The notes beneath the pieces were generated by a model. The model saw nothing but the letters and a program-made list of their open reading frames with translations, ran no database searches and was not told the origin of the DNA. Shown here one piece after another: positions 11,316-22,230 of a stretch of DNA of 64,000 nt. Origin of the DNA: Hippasteria phrygiana (taxonomy: Eukaryota; Echinodermata; Asteroidea; Valvatida; Goniasteridae). Position 1 is the first letter of the stretch, and each line of letters starts with the position of its first letter. The DNA is taken from contig JAZGUH010000152.1 of assembly GCA_037893225.1 (NCBI GenBank), positions 620,001 to 684,000 on the forward strand, written 5' to 3'. Both the position numbers and the translations under genes were made by a program.

Positions 11316-11358
11316 CAGCTTATTCACTCCAGTTCAATTCAGTTTCTTGTGCAACTTA

Positions 11359-12286
11359 CAGTGAAATCTCGATAAGTCAAAACCGAAAACCCGTTTAACT
11401 CGAAGTAAACATTTATTCCCCTCAAAATAATAGCAAATCATGTATAAACATGCCCATGCTAACTCGAAATGTCGGACCGACAACTCCAGGTGCAGAAATA
11501 AACTTGCGTAATTAGGCCACGGGAAAAACAAATCCTTTTGTTAAGTTAAGAAATCTCCCACGATCTTATTCAATAAACCCAAACTTAGCCGTAGAAAAGC
11601 AACAAAGGGGCAATTAGCGTCCGTAGTATCGTTGGAGAAGCCTATTCATTGCAGCAGTGCAATTTACAATGATCAAAGCATACCGCCCGTGACCCGTGCA
11701 GGAAGGCCAAAGACGCAAAGCAGCCGCAACAGTTGCCGCAATCCTTTGAAGAAAAGTGCCCAGTACTACACGCAACCACGATGCAGTTGGCAATGATTTA
11801 AGTGAACTGCGTGGTGATGACCAATCACACAGTTGCACGTGCTTGCTGCAGGGACGTATTGCGGGACGTGGCTGGATCGTTTCAAGGCACCCCGCCGAGA
11901 GAGGGCGCATGCCGTCTCGAGAGAGTGCGCATTCCATCTCGAGAGATGACAGACAAATTGCTGCGCAATGGACTACCCAATGTTTTGCCGGAAGAAACAT
12001 CTTTAACGCCTATGAAACGGGCTTGTTTTATTGTCTCTTGTCGGACCATTCCCTCACACTAAAGGGGGAGACCTGCAATGGCTGAAAGCGAAGCAAAAAT
12101 CGCCTAAAAATGCAATGATTTCATGCTCTATTTCACGGCCGTTACATTGGAGATTCGCTTGGTACCGGTAATGGTATTCACGTACGTAATCTTTGGGGAA
12201 AAGGCGGACCTTTTGTAACTCAAAACTCCGCTTAACTCGAAATTGGAGTCCATTCCCCTGAGGTTCAACTTATCGAGATTTCACTG
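11359..12286. mobile_element. pogo/Tigger-type DNA transposon relic
   Basis: The termini are CAGTGAAATCTCGATAAGT (left) and the inverse ACTTATCGAGATTTCACTG (right), flanked by TA on both sides (11357-11358 and 12287-12288). The sub-terminal word TAACTCGAA occurs inside both ends. These are hallmarks of pogo/Tigger elements of the Tc1/mariner superfamily. At 928 bp it is far shorter than an autonomous copy and holds only a transposase fragment. Confidence 0.85.
11996..12110 (+). pseudogene. pogo/Tigger transposase fragment (catalytic-core remnant)
   Basis: One frame reads ETGLFYCLLSDHSLTLKGE followed by a stop and then KRSKNR. This corresponds to the segment around the second acidic catalytic position of CENP-B/Tigger-type transposases, where a D-E-T-G-L-F-Y pattern and a later K-x-S-K-x-R pattern are typical. 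Here the Asp is Tyr, a stop interrupts the frame, and no other transposase region is readable. It lies inside the TIRs at 11359-12286 and is non-functional. Confidence 0.6.
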
Positions 12287-12783
12287 TAATTGCCTATTAT
12301 AATGATAGAACACTGAGATTTTGGTGCAATTCCTAGCACGATAATCGTAACCCTTGATGAAAATTTGAGTTGATCGAGGAGTACATCCAGGAATTTCATA
12401 ATGACATTTGGGCCATGCACATTACGCTACACTGTACATGGGTGTAGAGGTCTGGTCTGGCCATATGATTTAAAATAAACCAGCATTCAAAACAAGGAGT
12501 ATTTTTCTACCCACTGATCTCAGTTCAACAAGGCAAAAAAAAAATAGTTCTGCTTCCGATTATGGCTTTTGAAAAATGTGTACATGTGTAAGTAGGGGAA
12601 AAAGATGTGCCACCATATGTAGACCTGTGTCTACGTGTAGTCAAGATTTAAATGTAGTATTTACAGCATATTTTTTCCCTCAATAAAAAAAAATAGGGTT
12701 GGGGCCGTTAAAATAGGGTAGGTAAGGTAACCGGAAGCAAAACTGTTTTTTTTTTAACCAAACGTACGAATATTATTAACTTT

Positions 12784-12842
12784 TTCAAAGTGAACAAAGA
12801 AAACTGGCAGGAGCGGGATTCGAACCTGTGACCCGGAATTGT
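12784..12842 (-). repeat. Truncated tRNA-SINE fragment
   Basis: On the minus strand it contains GGTTCGAATCCCGCTCCTG (B-box region) followed by TTTCTTTGTTCACTTTGA, the same body as at 3600-3725. The A-box half is missing. Confidence 0.6.
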
Positions 12843-13069
12843 TTGACGAATATTATTAACTGTAACATGTCTGCTTGAATCCAAAGAGTCATGCTACATC
12901 ACACTGCTACCCCCCCCCCCCCCCCCCCCCAAGAAAAAAAGAGTTGTAAATTGTATCAATCTGTCTGCCCCTATTCTTACATTGTAATTCGAGATAAATA
13001 TCAATGTAGCACTTTCAAGACGAACTAAAATTAAAGTAGTTGGGTTTTCTTTCATTATTATAATTGCAG

Positions 13070-13151
13070 GGTTCGACCACTCAGTGAGGCAGAGAAGAAA
13101 CGAGGGGACAAAGATTGTGTCAAAATCCAGCACAATTCATCCTCCATAAGG
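13070..13151 (+). CDS. Putative 82-nt internal exon (copy B of 1473-1552)
   Basis: Acceptor TTATAATTGCAG and donor AGG|GTGAGT are conserved with copy A. The exon has a 2-base insertion near its start (CACTCAGTGAGG against CACTCGGAGG), which shifts the frame of the peptide seen in copy A. If copy A is the working exon, this is a decayed duplicate. If the exon is non-coding (UTR), both could be used. A (C)n run at 12910-12931 lies 140 bp upstream. Confidence 0.35.
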
Positions 13152-13299
13152 GTGAGTTATCCCATAGCCACACTCATGAAAATAATGTACATTTGGCTGC
13201 AGACATTCATGTTGTAATAAAGGATGGAGTAGGTCTATAGTTATAGTTTAATTGTTGGTATTTTTACAAAGTTATTTACAATGTAAGCTGCACGTACTA

Positions 13300-13425
13300 T
13301 AGTGTGGTTTCCAGTGGTTTGGTATCCAGGGTACCATTGAGGATCTTCTCCATATCCTTATGGTAGGATGATCTTCAAGTGTAGCTTGGAAACCATACCC
13401 CTGGGGAGTACCCTGGTAAACAACA
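13300..13425. repeat. Copy 3 of the roughly 115-bp palindromic repeat
   Basis: It has the same GGTATCCAGGGTACCATTGA and CTTGGAAACCATACCCCTGG blocks as the other two copies. It is intact through GGGGAGTACCCTGG, so it supplies the empty site for the foldback insertion in copy A. Confidence 0.65.
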
Positions 13426-13446
13426 CCTTTTGTTGTACCATAGTTA

Positions 13447-13715
13447 TGCGCCTATCAATTGCTTCCCCCACCCCTCCCCCCTGGGGCTGCCCCAAGTCTT
13501 ATGTGGGGATTTTGGTCACTCATTTTGCTATTGTTTCCCCATCATCAGAAGTTAAAAACCATGAGGTGGGGGTGCCCCACCGGCCCATGTATGTCTGGGA
13601 TTGTCACGAAAATTTTGCCCCATGGGTGGGGATTTGGTCACTTCAAAAGTGACAATCCCCACATCTTGGGTGGGGCAGCCTGGGGGAAGGGTGGGGGAAG
13701 CAATTGATAATCGCA
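13447..13715. mobile_element. 269-bp MITE with TTA target-site duplication
   Basis: The ends are inverted repeats: TGCGCCTATCAATTGCTTCC at the left and GGAAGCAATTGATAATCGCA at the right, extended inward by CCCACCC/GGGTGGG. TTA flanks both sides (13444-13446, 13716-13718). Copy A reads TAGTTACAATAGG with a single TTA, which confirms insertion and boundaries. A 3-bp TTA duplication fits PIF/Harbinger-type elements. The CCCCAC-rich interior has no gene. Confidence 0.85.
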
Positions 13716-14083
13716 TTACAATAGGACACCAACTCCTTGTGCGGATATTTTCTTTCATAATCTGGGTAATTTGTGTTCAACCCAAATCATACAGCAGAGC
13801 TGGTTGACCAAACCGATCAGCACTACTTAGGCATTTATTTGGATTCCAACTGCATGAAGTAAATTAGTCAATTCACTTTTCCAGCTTTCTGTGTTCACAT
13901 TGAAAATTCAGTCAAGTCAGTTTCCCTTGGGGTTTGTTTGACGGTTAGAAAGTTGTATCCTCTCGGAGTGATCCTCACAATGCCGTTTCCCAGGTTGTAT
14001 TGTAAGTTGGGGCGTGATTCCTGGCTATACGGCATTATGGGTTTGTGACTTCTGATTAGTGCCCACCCCCTCCCCCCTAACAG

Positions 14084-14084
<1 letters not shown>

Positions 14085-14114
<30 letters not shown>
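14085..14114. repeat. Long poly-G tract
   Basis: An almost unbroken run of about 30 G. Comparable G or C runs of about 14-30 bases occur at about 12910, 15279, 20466, 21247, 23967, 29864, 30219, 37190 and 54042. The length is probably unreliable in the assembly. Confidence 0.9.
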
Positions 14115-14115
<1 letters not shown>

Positions 14116-14378
14116 ACTCTCCCCCTGGCGGCATTTGAGGCGTTATAAAAAACAAACAGAAATAGTGTTTTTAGGACGGTTTTCAGACGGTTGAGACGTT
14201 GTTTCCCCTCCCTGGCACAAAAAGCTGGATACGCTTCTGTCATCAGACTCCCTGAAAATCCAACTTGTTGGTTATTCTGCGCATGATCAGTAGGCCCCAG
14301 TGTACTATTTTTTTTCGTAGACCAGAATTGCCATCATGCATATTCATGTTTGCAATATCTTATAGTAAGCATCAGACA

Positions 14379-16334
14379 ACAGACCAGTTTCCTAATAAAT
14401 TCAAATTTATGCACGCATGCACACAAATGGGACCTGCAGGCAAAAAGCGAAATCGGCCCATTGAAAATGTACAGGAGTCAAAACAGTTTTGTAATTTTCT
14501 CTCAATTTCTCCTTGATTTGTCTCATTTGGCTTTTGAAAAGTCCTTGAAATCGTCAAAGGTATTACTTTTTGGGTGGTACAAAATAAAAACTTTTAAAAA
14601 TGTTTTCGTCCCGTGCGCACGAGGCCAAAGGAATTAGGCAGGGCTCCTTTCCACACGAGTGCCAATAACTAACCGTGTGCTTCGGGGTACCATCCACGTT
14701 GCACTTTTTGCCGCTGGCAATCGCAGCATGATTTTCGCGTGGGGCGGCCCGGGCTTAGCGCACAATCTCCGGTCAACCTGACAGTCTGTGCACGGTGAAA
14801 TCATTTTGTCCGGCGTGGATGGCTGAAGCACATCGTATACTGACGTGTGCAACTGTAATCCTCTCGTGAATGTCATTCTAGTTTAACCCTCCTGTTCTCA
14901 GGGCCAAAATCGACCCAGCTGCTGTACAGATCAAAACCTATCAAATGACAAATTGAAACACACACAAACTGTCAGAGTTGGTGTTTAGAGATTTTGATAG
15001 TTATAAGTATAGGATAACGTTATTTTCACTATTTTGATGGCGAAAAACATCCAGAACAACCATGGTTTTACGCTGTAGCGTGTATAGATGCGAGAGAAAA
15101 AAAAAGTGTTATAAGTCCCCCTTCCCCCCCCCCAAAAATAGACGATCATAAAACAAATAATCAAGGAAATATAATAAAATAACACATTCGGATTTCTTTA
15201 AAAACAACAACCAAGAAATTCCATTTATGTGGCCATTACTAAATTGTAAACAGACATGGTTCTACGAAGGGGCTCACCCCCCCCCCCCCCCCCCAAAGAA
15301 AAAAAGAGAGAGAGAAAAGAAACAATAGAAATTTACAACCAAAAGCTAAACTTAAAGGTTTTCAAAACTTAAAGAATGTTATCTTCCCAAGAATAATGTA
15401 AGCCCTCAAAATCGGTGTACATGTAAAACCGCCCCTGATGTTGCAGAACTAGTTGAGGATCATTTGCAAATTTGTTTTTGATCAATAGAATATTTAATTC
15501 AGGCCAATGATGTATATTTTGTCCAAATAATTATGAAAAGTCAAGAGAAGTTTATGGTGCATGGTGTGTCAAAGTCATCGTATAAAAGCTATAGGATATT
15601 TTGAGGTCCAAATCATTGTTTGATGAAGGGCTTATTTGCTTCAACACTCTGGAGAAAACATGTCTAATGTAAATGGTGGTTTAAGAATTGCAATTCTTTA
15701 ATGACTGTATTACACTACTTTGGTTAAAACAAACTGAACTTTCTGAAGTGATACTTGGCATTAATTAGAGAATGTAAATTTTTCTATTCAGCACCAAAAT
15801 AGTAAAAATACCGTAATACTAGAATGACATTCACGAGAGGATTACAGTTGCACACGTCAGTATACGATGTGCTTCAGCCATCCACGCCGGACAAAATGAT
15901 TTCACCGTGCGCAGACTGTCAGGTTGACCGGAGATAGTGCGTTGAGCGCTAAGCCCGGGCCGCCCCACGCGAAAATCACGCTGCGATTTTCATAATGTCA
16001 GCGGCAAAAGATGCAACGTGGATGGTACCCCGAAGCACACGGTTAGTTATTGGCACTCGTGTGGAAAGGAGCCCTGCTTAATTCCTTTGGCTTCGCATTT
16101 TTAAAAGTTTTTATTTTGTACCCCCAAAAAACCACTTAGACCAGAAAGTAATACCTATGACGATTTCAGGGACTTTTCAAAAGCCAAATGGGACAAATCT
16201 TGGAGAAATTGAGAGAAAATGCCAACTTTTTGGACCCCTGTACATTTTCAATGGGCCGATTTCGCTTTTTGCCTGCAGGTCCATTTATGCGCATGCGTAC
16301 ATGAATTGGAATTTATTAGGAAACTGGTCTACTG
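14379..16334. mobile_element. Foldback element with arms of about 0.5 kb
   Basis: 14379-14882 and 15818-16334 are inverted copies. Outer ends read CCAGTTTCCTAATAAATTC and its complement; inner ends read GAATGTCATTCTAGT and its complement. Both arms contain the words GAGGATTACAGTTGCACACG and CGGGCCGCCCCACGCGAAAA (one orientation each). The loop (14883-15817) is AT-rich with C runs and no gene. The arms have diverged modestly. No ORF is conserved between them, so this is a non-autonomous or decayed element. The target-site duplication was not resolved. Confidence 0.75.
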
Positions 16335-16359
16335 TATAAAGGCTGCATTAAACAGATTT

Positions 16360-16440
16360 GGTCGACCTGCTGTTGTGGCTATATTGGTAGACCGTGGGGC
16401 TTTAAAACACGAGGCCTGGGTTTGAATCATTTCCCCTGTT
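16360..16440 (+). repeat. Degenerate tRNA-like sequence
   Basis: A-box-like GGCTATATTGGTAGACC and B-box-like GGTTTGAATCA are at tRNA-like spacing, but the stems do not pair well. It sits just outside the right arm of the preceding foldback. It is likely a SINE head. Confidence 0.35.
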
Positions 16441-17127
16441 TCTTTTTCTTGTACTAATGTGGTGTGGAGAATTTTATTTCAAGGGAAAACAATCCCGAGA
16501 ACCTGTCTTTCAGCTCCAAGTACACAGAAACACTATGGCAGTTGTGGATTACGAACAAAATTGCCACGTGGCCAATTAAATGCCATTTCTCAAAAAAGGG
16601 TTTTGGCTCCGTCTCCGGCCAGAGTGCCAGACCCTTCTGTTTTTGAAGCAAAGGTAAAGGCTAGCCTGTGACTTCCTACAGACAGCAACAGCTCTGGTAT
16701 AACCAGACCAAATCGTAGCCTATACATCCAGGGTAAAAACTCATGAAGGCCGAGCTCAAAGCCAAAGCTGATTGGGAATAGCCTTAAACTGAAGGACAAT
16801 GAGTAATTCTTTTTTCACTTTTGGCAACCACGACCACAGAGGTATGATCTTACAGGACCATTTGCACAATTTTTGTAACTCATCCAAGATGAATTTCGTT
16901 ACTGCTGAACGAATTCCGATATGTAAACAAGGTGTTCATATGCTTGTATATAAGGTAATTTTTTATTAAGATATATAATACATGCTAATGGCACACATTA
17001 CCATGATAAATCCCCCCAAATTTATTCTCCTTGGTTAGTTATCTAACCTATTTCCAAGGTCTGAGTGTAAAAATTCGACCATAATGTGTTATAATACAGA
17101 GACATGTGGAAAAACCAAAATCATTGA

Positions 17128-17365
17128 CGTCCGAACATTCAGACTGGCGCCGCACATAGTGCAGCCTGTACGCAACCAAAGCGCCAAGGGCACCACTCCG
17201 AATTGACATCCAGTCATTCAGACTGGCGCCGCACATAGTGCATCCTGTACGCAACCAAAGCGCCAAGGGCACCACTCTGAATTGACATCCAGTCATTCAG
17301 ACTGGTGCCGCACATAGTGCATCCTGTACGCAACCAAAGCGCCAAGGGCACCACTCTGAATTCCA
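17128..17365. repeat. 81-bp tandem repeat, three copies
   Basis: The unit contains CATTCAGACTGGCGCCGCAC, then ATAGTGCA, CCTGTACGCAACCAAAGCGC and CAAGGGCACCACTC. It starts at about 17136, 17214 and 17295. 81 is a multiple of 3, which produces the repeated ORFs on the minus strand. I see no evidence that they are expressed. Confidence 0.85.
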
Positions 17366-17550
17366 ACGGTCTGACTTTTCCCAACCAAACTGGCGTCTCC
17401 GAAATTATTTTCGTCAATGATTTTCAGGAAAAACGTCACCGTGACATTTTCAAGGGATGGTCGTGTACATTATTATATCCTACTTTTATATGATCTTTCC
17501 AACCATTGCAAATTTAGGCCTCTGGGGTAGTGTGTCCCTTTAAATTGGAA
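17362..17550. repeat. Dispersed repeat R4, copy 1 (paralogue of 53410-53640)
   Basis: It shares CAACGGTC.GACTTTTCC, TTTTCGTCAATGATTTTCAG, ATGGTCGTGTACATTA and ATGATCTTTCCAA with the region at 53.4-53.6 kb. Confidence 0.6.
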
Positions 17551-18117
17551 TTAAGGTAGTTTAACTGTTATGTATTTCAAACATCCATATTACTGCGCTC
17601 TTATATCAAACATTATATTCGTACAGAACACGATATCAATGTGTTTATAAATGGCTATACTGCATGTGATAAAGATTGGAACAAGCAAATCCGTATTTTG
17701 ACAAAGATAGTTTAATACTTATTTTTAACGAATGAAAGTACTATGATAAGTTTCGGGTAAGGATGGCAACTGTCAATATCGATAAGGGAATCTTAAACAT
17801 TTTGGCAGGTTGATCCCTCGCCCTGCATATAGACAGGAGGGTCGGCTTACATGTTTTATTTCTTGGTTTAATTTATAAAAACAAAAGGACAAGAGTAGTT
17901 TGCTTGTTACACGAAACCATCGTAAGTTTACTTTGGATAGCAGAGGTACTTAACTCTGAAGTAAAGAGTTCACGATCTGAAAAGTTGAAAAGTTCATCTG
18001 TACTGTAGAAAATGGCTAAGAGAAAATCCGCATTTAATATCTCAGAAAATGCATCCAGCAAACCGTTGTTACGGAAGTAATAATTTCGAAGATTTCTGAA
18101 ATGAGGGCATGACTTGT
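17551..18117. other. No gene seen
   Basis: AT-rich DNA with only short random ORFs; no splice-bounded coding segment is recognised. Confidence 0.35.
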
Positions 18118-18476
18118 TAAGGCAACATAAAAAGATGATGTTTAGCGTCCTTTTGTTTTCAAAAAGGGAGGAGGAGGCCCTTTGTGTACTTCTATTTTCT
18201 GATCATTTCAGGCAATATTTTCCAAAATGGCCGCACCATTTCTTTTTCAAGATGGCTTTCTGTGACATTGGAGTCATCAAAAACGATTTGAAACATAAAA
18301 AGATCGACTGGAAGGCATTCCCTCTCTTCCCTTTACATTATATGGCATTTTGGGGAAATAAAAACACAAAAACATTTCAAACAAACAAACAAACAAACAA
18401 ACATATAAAAATGCATGCAGACGCGAAAAAGGAAGCGTGCGGGGACGCTAAACACGTTTTTTAAAATTCTGCCTTA
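18118..18476. mobile_element. MITE with TTTAGCGTCC-type TIRs, copy 1
   Basis: The left end TAAGGC...GTTTAGCGTCC is inverted at the right end as GGACGCTAAAC...GCCTTA. A related copy lies at 40049-40395, and inner words (GGCAATATTTTCCAA, CAAGATGGCTTTC) recur in a decayed relic at about 22925-23030. The 116-codon ORF across it is not conserved in the other copy. The terminal TA on each side fits Tc1/mariner-like insertion, but this is tentative. Confidence 0.6.
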
Positions 18477-18669
18477 TAGTAATTATCCTGAATTTATGTC
18501 TTTAAATGATGTATACGCCATGAGTGCCTTTTTAGTATACAGCGGCTGCATAAATGTATGGTGATGGTGTCAAGAAATTCTATAAAACTCAAAAAGTAAG
18601 ACGGAGTTCATATAATTCTGATAGCGAGTCAGAAAAGGAATCAGATTGTGTTGATGTAATAGAGTGATC

Positions 18670-19245
18670 TCTGAAATGTAGTATACAACATTTGTTTTTG
18701 CTGTATTTTTTATTTTATTTTAGAAATGAATGGATTTGGGGGTTAGTATTTTATAGCAAATACTGTAAAACTGACCTGTTTAAAGTTTTGTGTGCACAGA
18801 TGCTGGGAAAACAAAGATGACAAAATGCTGTTATTGTAGTCTGGTTCCCTGACCCTGCAAAACTAGGCAATTGGTGGTAAGCACTTATCCAGAACCACCA
18901 AAATGACATCGTCATGTATTACTGAAAATGCACTAGGCCTTAATTGAATAGGCACAAGGCGCGATGCGCGCGACGATGTCATTTTGGTGGTTCTGGATAA
19001 GTGCTTACCGCAATGGATAGACGTCAGGGAATTACCAGGTCGGGAAACTAGACTATTTCCAACGATGCTCGGCTCGAAATTGATAAAAAAAATCAACTTT
19101 TCTTGAAAATGACAGCACACCAGGTGCCATGATTTCACACAGGATGCTTGAGACGTATTATTTATTGCAGGCACGTAGATGTTTCATAATATTTCAGTAG
19201 TTTTGTTGTTTGATGTTTGCAAATGTTGCATATTACTTTAAGCCC
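18670..19245. repeat. Dispersed repeat, second copy (paralogue of 5985-6430)
   Basis: Similar throughout to 5985-6430, interrupted by the 134-bp element at 18876-19009. It continues with CAGCACACCAGGTGCCA and TTCAGTAGTTTTGTT as in the first copy. Confidence 0.65.
18876..19009. mobile_element. 134-bp MITE with 38-bp perfect TIRs
   Basis: The first 38 bases (starting GGTAAGCACTTATCCAGAAC) are the exact reverse complement of the last 38. The flanks GCAATTGGT (18867-18875) and GCAATGGAT (19010-19018) look like a 9-bp target-site duplication. The paralogue near 6170 has one GCAATTTAT at this point and no element. Long TIRs with a 9-bp duplication are typical of Mutator-like elements; the assignment is inference. 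Confidence 0.8.
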
Positions 19246-19350
19246 CACCCATTGACGCAGTGACCAATCATTGCTGCGACTATGGTCAGACAAAAGTGAC
19301 GGACGTGTGACGTACGCGGCTGTGATTGGTCAGTACATCACGGGGCGGTG
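19240..19350. repeat. Short inverted-repeat element with CCAAT-like arms
   Basis: AAGCCCCACCC...GTGACCAATCA on the left is mirrored by TGATTGGTCAGT...GGGGCGGTGCTT on the right. It could be a MITE. The ATTGG/CCAAT and GGGGCGG words are also promoter-like, but no gene follows. Confidence 0.4.
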
Positions 19351-20460
19351 CTTAATGAATCCAGCTTAATGAATCAGTTTATTCAGAGTAAAGAAACCGC
19401 GAAATGTTTACTGTAACATCATTTTCACTTTACGGTTGATTTTGTTGTCTTCAGAGATGCAGCACCTTACCGTGCACTTTAAGTAGCTATCAAAGAATAA
19501 ATGATTAAAATGTTTCTTGTGACCGGATCCTATGAAATGAGTCTTAAGGTCATCTTTTGACTGGTTAGTATTTTTACTTGCATTAGAAAGCGCATACTTG
19601 GCTCCTCATTTTGACATATCACTCAGTTTGACATCCTGATGAATTATGGGTGAAAACCTTGACAGTTCCTATTGATTTCCACTGTATAAGTCATGTTTAA
19701 GGGCCTGTAACTCAAAAGTAACTCTGGTGATTTGTGACTCATTGTGTTGGGTCGGGTCACAAATGTTTGCAGTGATATCGACAGAGTGTATATAACTTGA
19801 GTATTTATTATTCTATCTGAAAAGCTGTCTTCTTCCTTTTAAATGAACAGATGACAAGAACCTGCTTTCAAGACTTATCGAATATAACACTTTGTATAAT
19901 CTTCAGAAATGTTTTGTCCTTCTAATAATGTCCTTTCCAATCATACCACATTAATTTGAAATCAGATGTATTTGCCGAAAATTGTATTTATAAAATCATT
20001 GTATAGTGGAAGTTTATGCAACAGCTATCGCAAATGGAGGCGTTGTAATGGCTCTTTGTAAAATGTTTGTATACATTTAGATATCATTTGTGCATATTAA
20101 ATTCAGCCTAAATAATCTTTCATTTAGAAACGTCCTTTACGTCTTCCATTCTATCAAACAAGGATGCTAGTGTTGTAATGGAAACTTGTCGTACATGACA
20201 CATTTAATTATTCGTATATTCCCTGTGTTGTTCATAAATCATTATAATGCACAAAGTGTATACAGTGATCAGTCATTTAAAGTATTGAATATTATTTGTT
20301 TGAGTTGTTATACGCTGCGAAAACGGTAATTAAGACCATGTAGCATCTGTATTGAATATTTGTGTATTTATTTTTGCATTTAATAGCAAATGTTTTGAGT
20401 TCTTTATAAACATAATTTTAAACACGTCCGCCTAATATTTTAGGCGGCGGAACGACTATG
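19351..20460. other. No gene seen
   Basis: AT-rich, no ORF above 60 codons, no recognised repeat. It ends at a poly-C run at about 20466-20482. Confidence 0.4.
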
Positions 20461-20479
20461 ACAGCCCCCCCCCCCCCCC

Positions 20480-21060
20480 CCCACCGCCTTCCCCCTTGTC
20501 ATATACATTCGATGGGTCAATTGGCTTTTAATGCACCAGTATGCACCAGAATACACAAAGATCAGCACATATTTTGAAAAATGTCCCAGGAGACACAAGA
20601 AACACCGAGTGGAAAACAATTATTGTTAGTTGTGTCCCCCCCCCCCCCAAAAAAATAATTTAAAAACTTGACGAGAAATCGCCGGCGCTCCCAGCTCGTT
20701 GAGCACACTCTCCATGTATACAAATCTGGATTGCGCATTGGCCGCTGCGCGCTTGGCGCACAAATGTCGCCAGCATGCCGCCATGTTTCCACTCCCCATT
20801 GAACGTTGATTGGTTATTTTGAAATAACTGTGCGTGCACGCGCGCGCGCATTTGTGGAACATCCAAAATAAACATTGTGACGCATCTAGTCCTAGCCATA
20901 GCGCGCGCCTGCCTGCCTTCCTGGGCCCTGTGTGCACGTATGTAGGCTTATACGTTCTCGTTACGTTTAGGGATACGGCTATGGATGGAGTGGTAATGTG
21001 GCGGATGCATATCTACAAAGTGCACGGCCAAAGCGCAATCCAGATTTTTTATAGAGATCA
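20480..21060. repeat. Dispersed repeat R2 plus an inverted pair
   Basis: 20510-20690 is related to about 21300-21465 (TTGGCTTTTAATGCACC, TTGACGAGAAATCG). Within it, CAAATCTGGATTGCGC (20720) is inverted at about 21030-21046, bracketing a CpG-rich stretch with an alternating CGCGCGCG run. I see no real gene; overlapping ORFs on both strands are unsupported. Confidence 0.5.
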
Positions 21061-21459
21061 GTGGTTGAGCACAGCGAATGTCAAAGTACCAGACTGACCG
21101 TTGATTCAGCACAGCGCTCTCACGATGCCTTCTTTTTTTCCTTCACAAAAGCCAGAATGGCATTGCATTGGTGATGGCACGATAATGTCCGTCCACACTG
21201 CCGTGCATAGGCGGCGATCGCGAGGGTGGGAGGGCGGCGATCCCGAGGGGGGGGGGGGGGGGGGGGGGACACATCCCCACCAAATATCTTGGGCAGAGGG
21301 GACTCTGCTGTGGCAGTGTCCCCCCCCCCAAAAAAAAAATAATGCACCCGTCATAATAAATTATACATTTTATGGGTCATTGGCTTTTTAATGCACCGGT
21401 AGGCCTATTCACCAGAATACCAAAAGAACAGCTCAGATTTTTAACGTTGACGAGAAATC

Positions 21460-22230
21460 GGCACAACTGCCTGCGGGAACCCAATAATTGGCGGTACGCC
21501 TGGTTCGAAGTTTCTAAATTGACTTTTCGATTAAATAAATGTACACGGAGTTTACTGTTCAATCTCATTGGAAAGCTGATAATTTTGAATACGTGTTCTG
21601 CAAAATTATCTATTCAATTTTAAAATTTAATTCTTCGGGGTGCCACGCCCAAATAGCAAGGACATAGCAACTTTAATCTTATTTTACGGTATTGGAAATC
21701 GGGGCCTCGTATGGGCCCTCCCCTCTCCCAGCCACAAAGTGGGGGGATATTTCCCTCACCACACCCCTCCATATATAGATCTACACCTATGCAAACATGT
21801 GTGACATGTTATCGGCTTATTTCTTTCAAATTTATTGTCAAAATAGGGGTTGATCCGGGAGGTTTTGCGGGGCTAGGGAGATCAAAAAGTCTACAAATTT
21901 GCCTAACAAACTTGACCCCCAACACATTTCCCGTCTGTAAAATAATTTGACAGGCGAGGGTGGGGTGGTTGGGAGGGGTGGGGCCTGGATGGTACTCTTC
22001 CTGACGTTGGTGGCGCCATTTCAAGCCATAATCTCCCATTTAATCTGCTCCTGGACACGATGGAGTCTTTTCTATACCCATTAAATCTTACCCGCTAAAT
22101 AAAAGACCAAAGAATAGTGGCTGATTTGAGTCAGTAAGCTTACCCCGCCCCATCCCCCCAAAAATGACACAGCAAGGGGGTTTAGACCCCTCCCCGGATC
22201 CGCCCCTGAAAGGGCAGCGGGAGAGTGAAT
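21460..22230. repeat. Dispersed repeat family R1, copy 2
   Basis: It matches 7530-8212 and 24845-25626. The right end CCGGATCCGCCCCTG resembles hAT-type TIRs such as those at 30203-30407. Confidence 0.7.

Larger units (their letters stand above)
13025..14035 (+). repeat. Segmental duplication, copy B, right part
   Basis: It matches 1440-3480 of copy A without the foldback element. It ends in the SINE-associated block (TTGTATCCTCTCGGAGTGATC) at about 13950-14040. A 269-bp element interrupts it at 13447-13715. Confidence 0.75.

Noticed and set aside
13895..14243. Poly-Pro ORFs
   Set aside because: They arise from a poly-G run of uncertain length.
18114..18464. 116-codon ORF
   Set aside because: It lies within a MITE and is not conserved in the second copy at 40049-40395.
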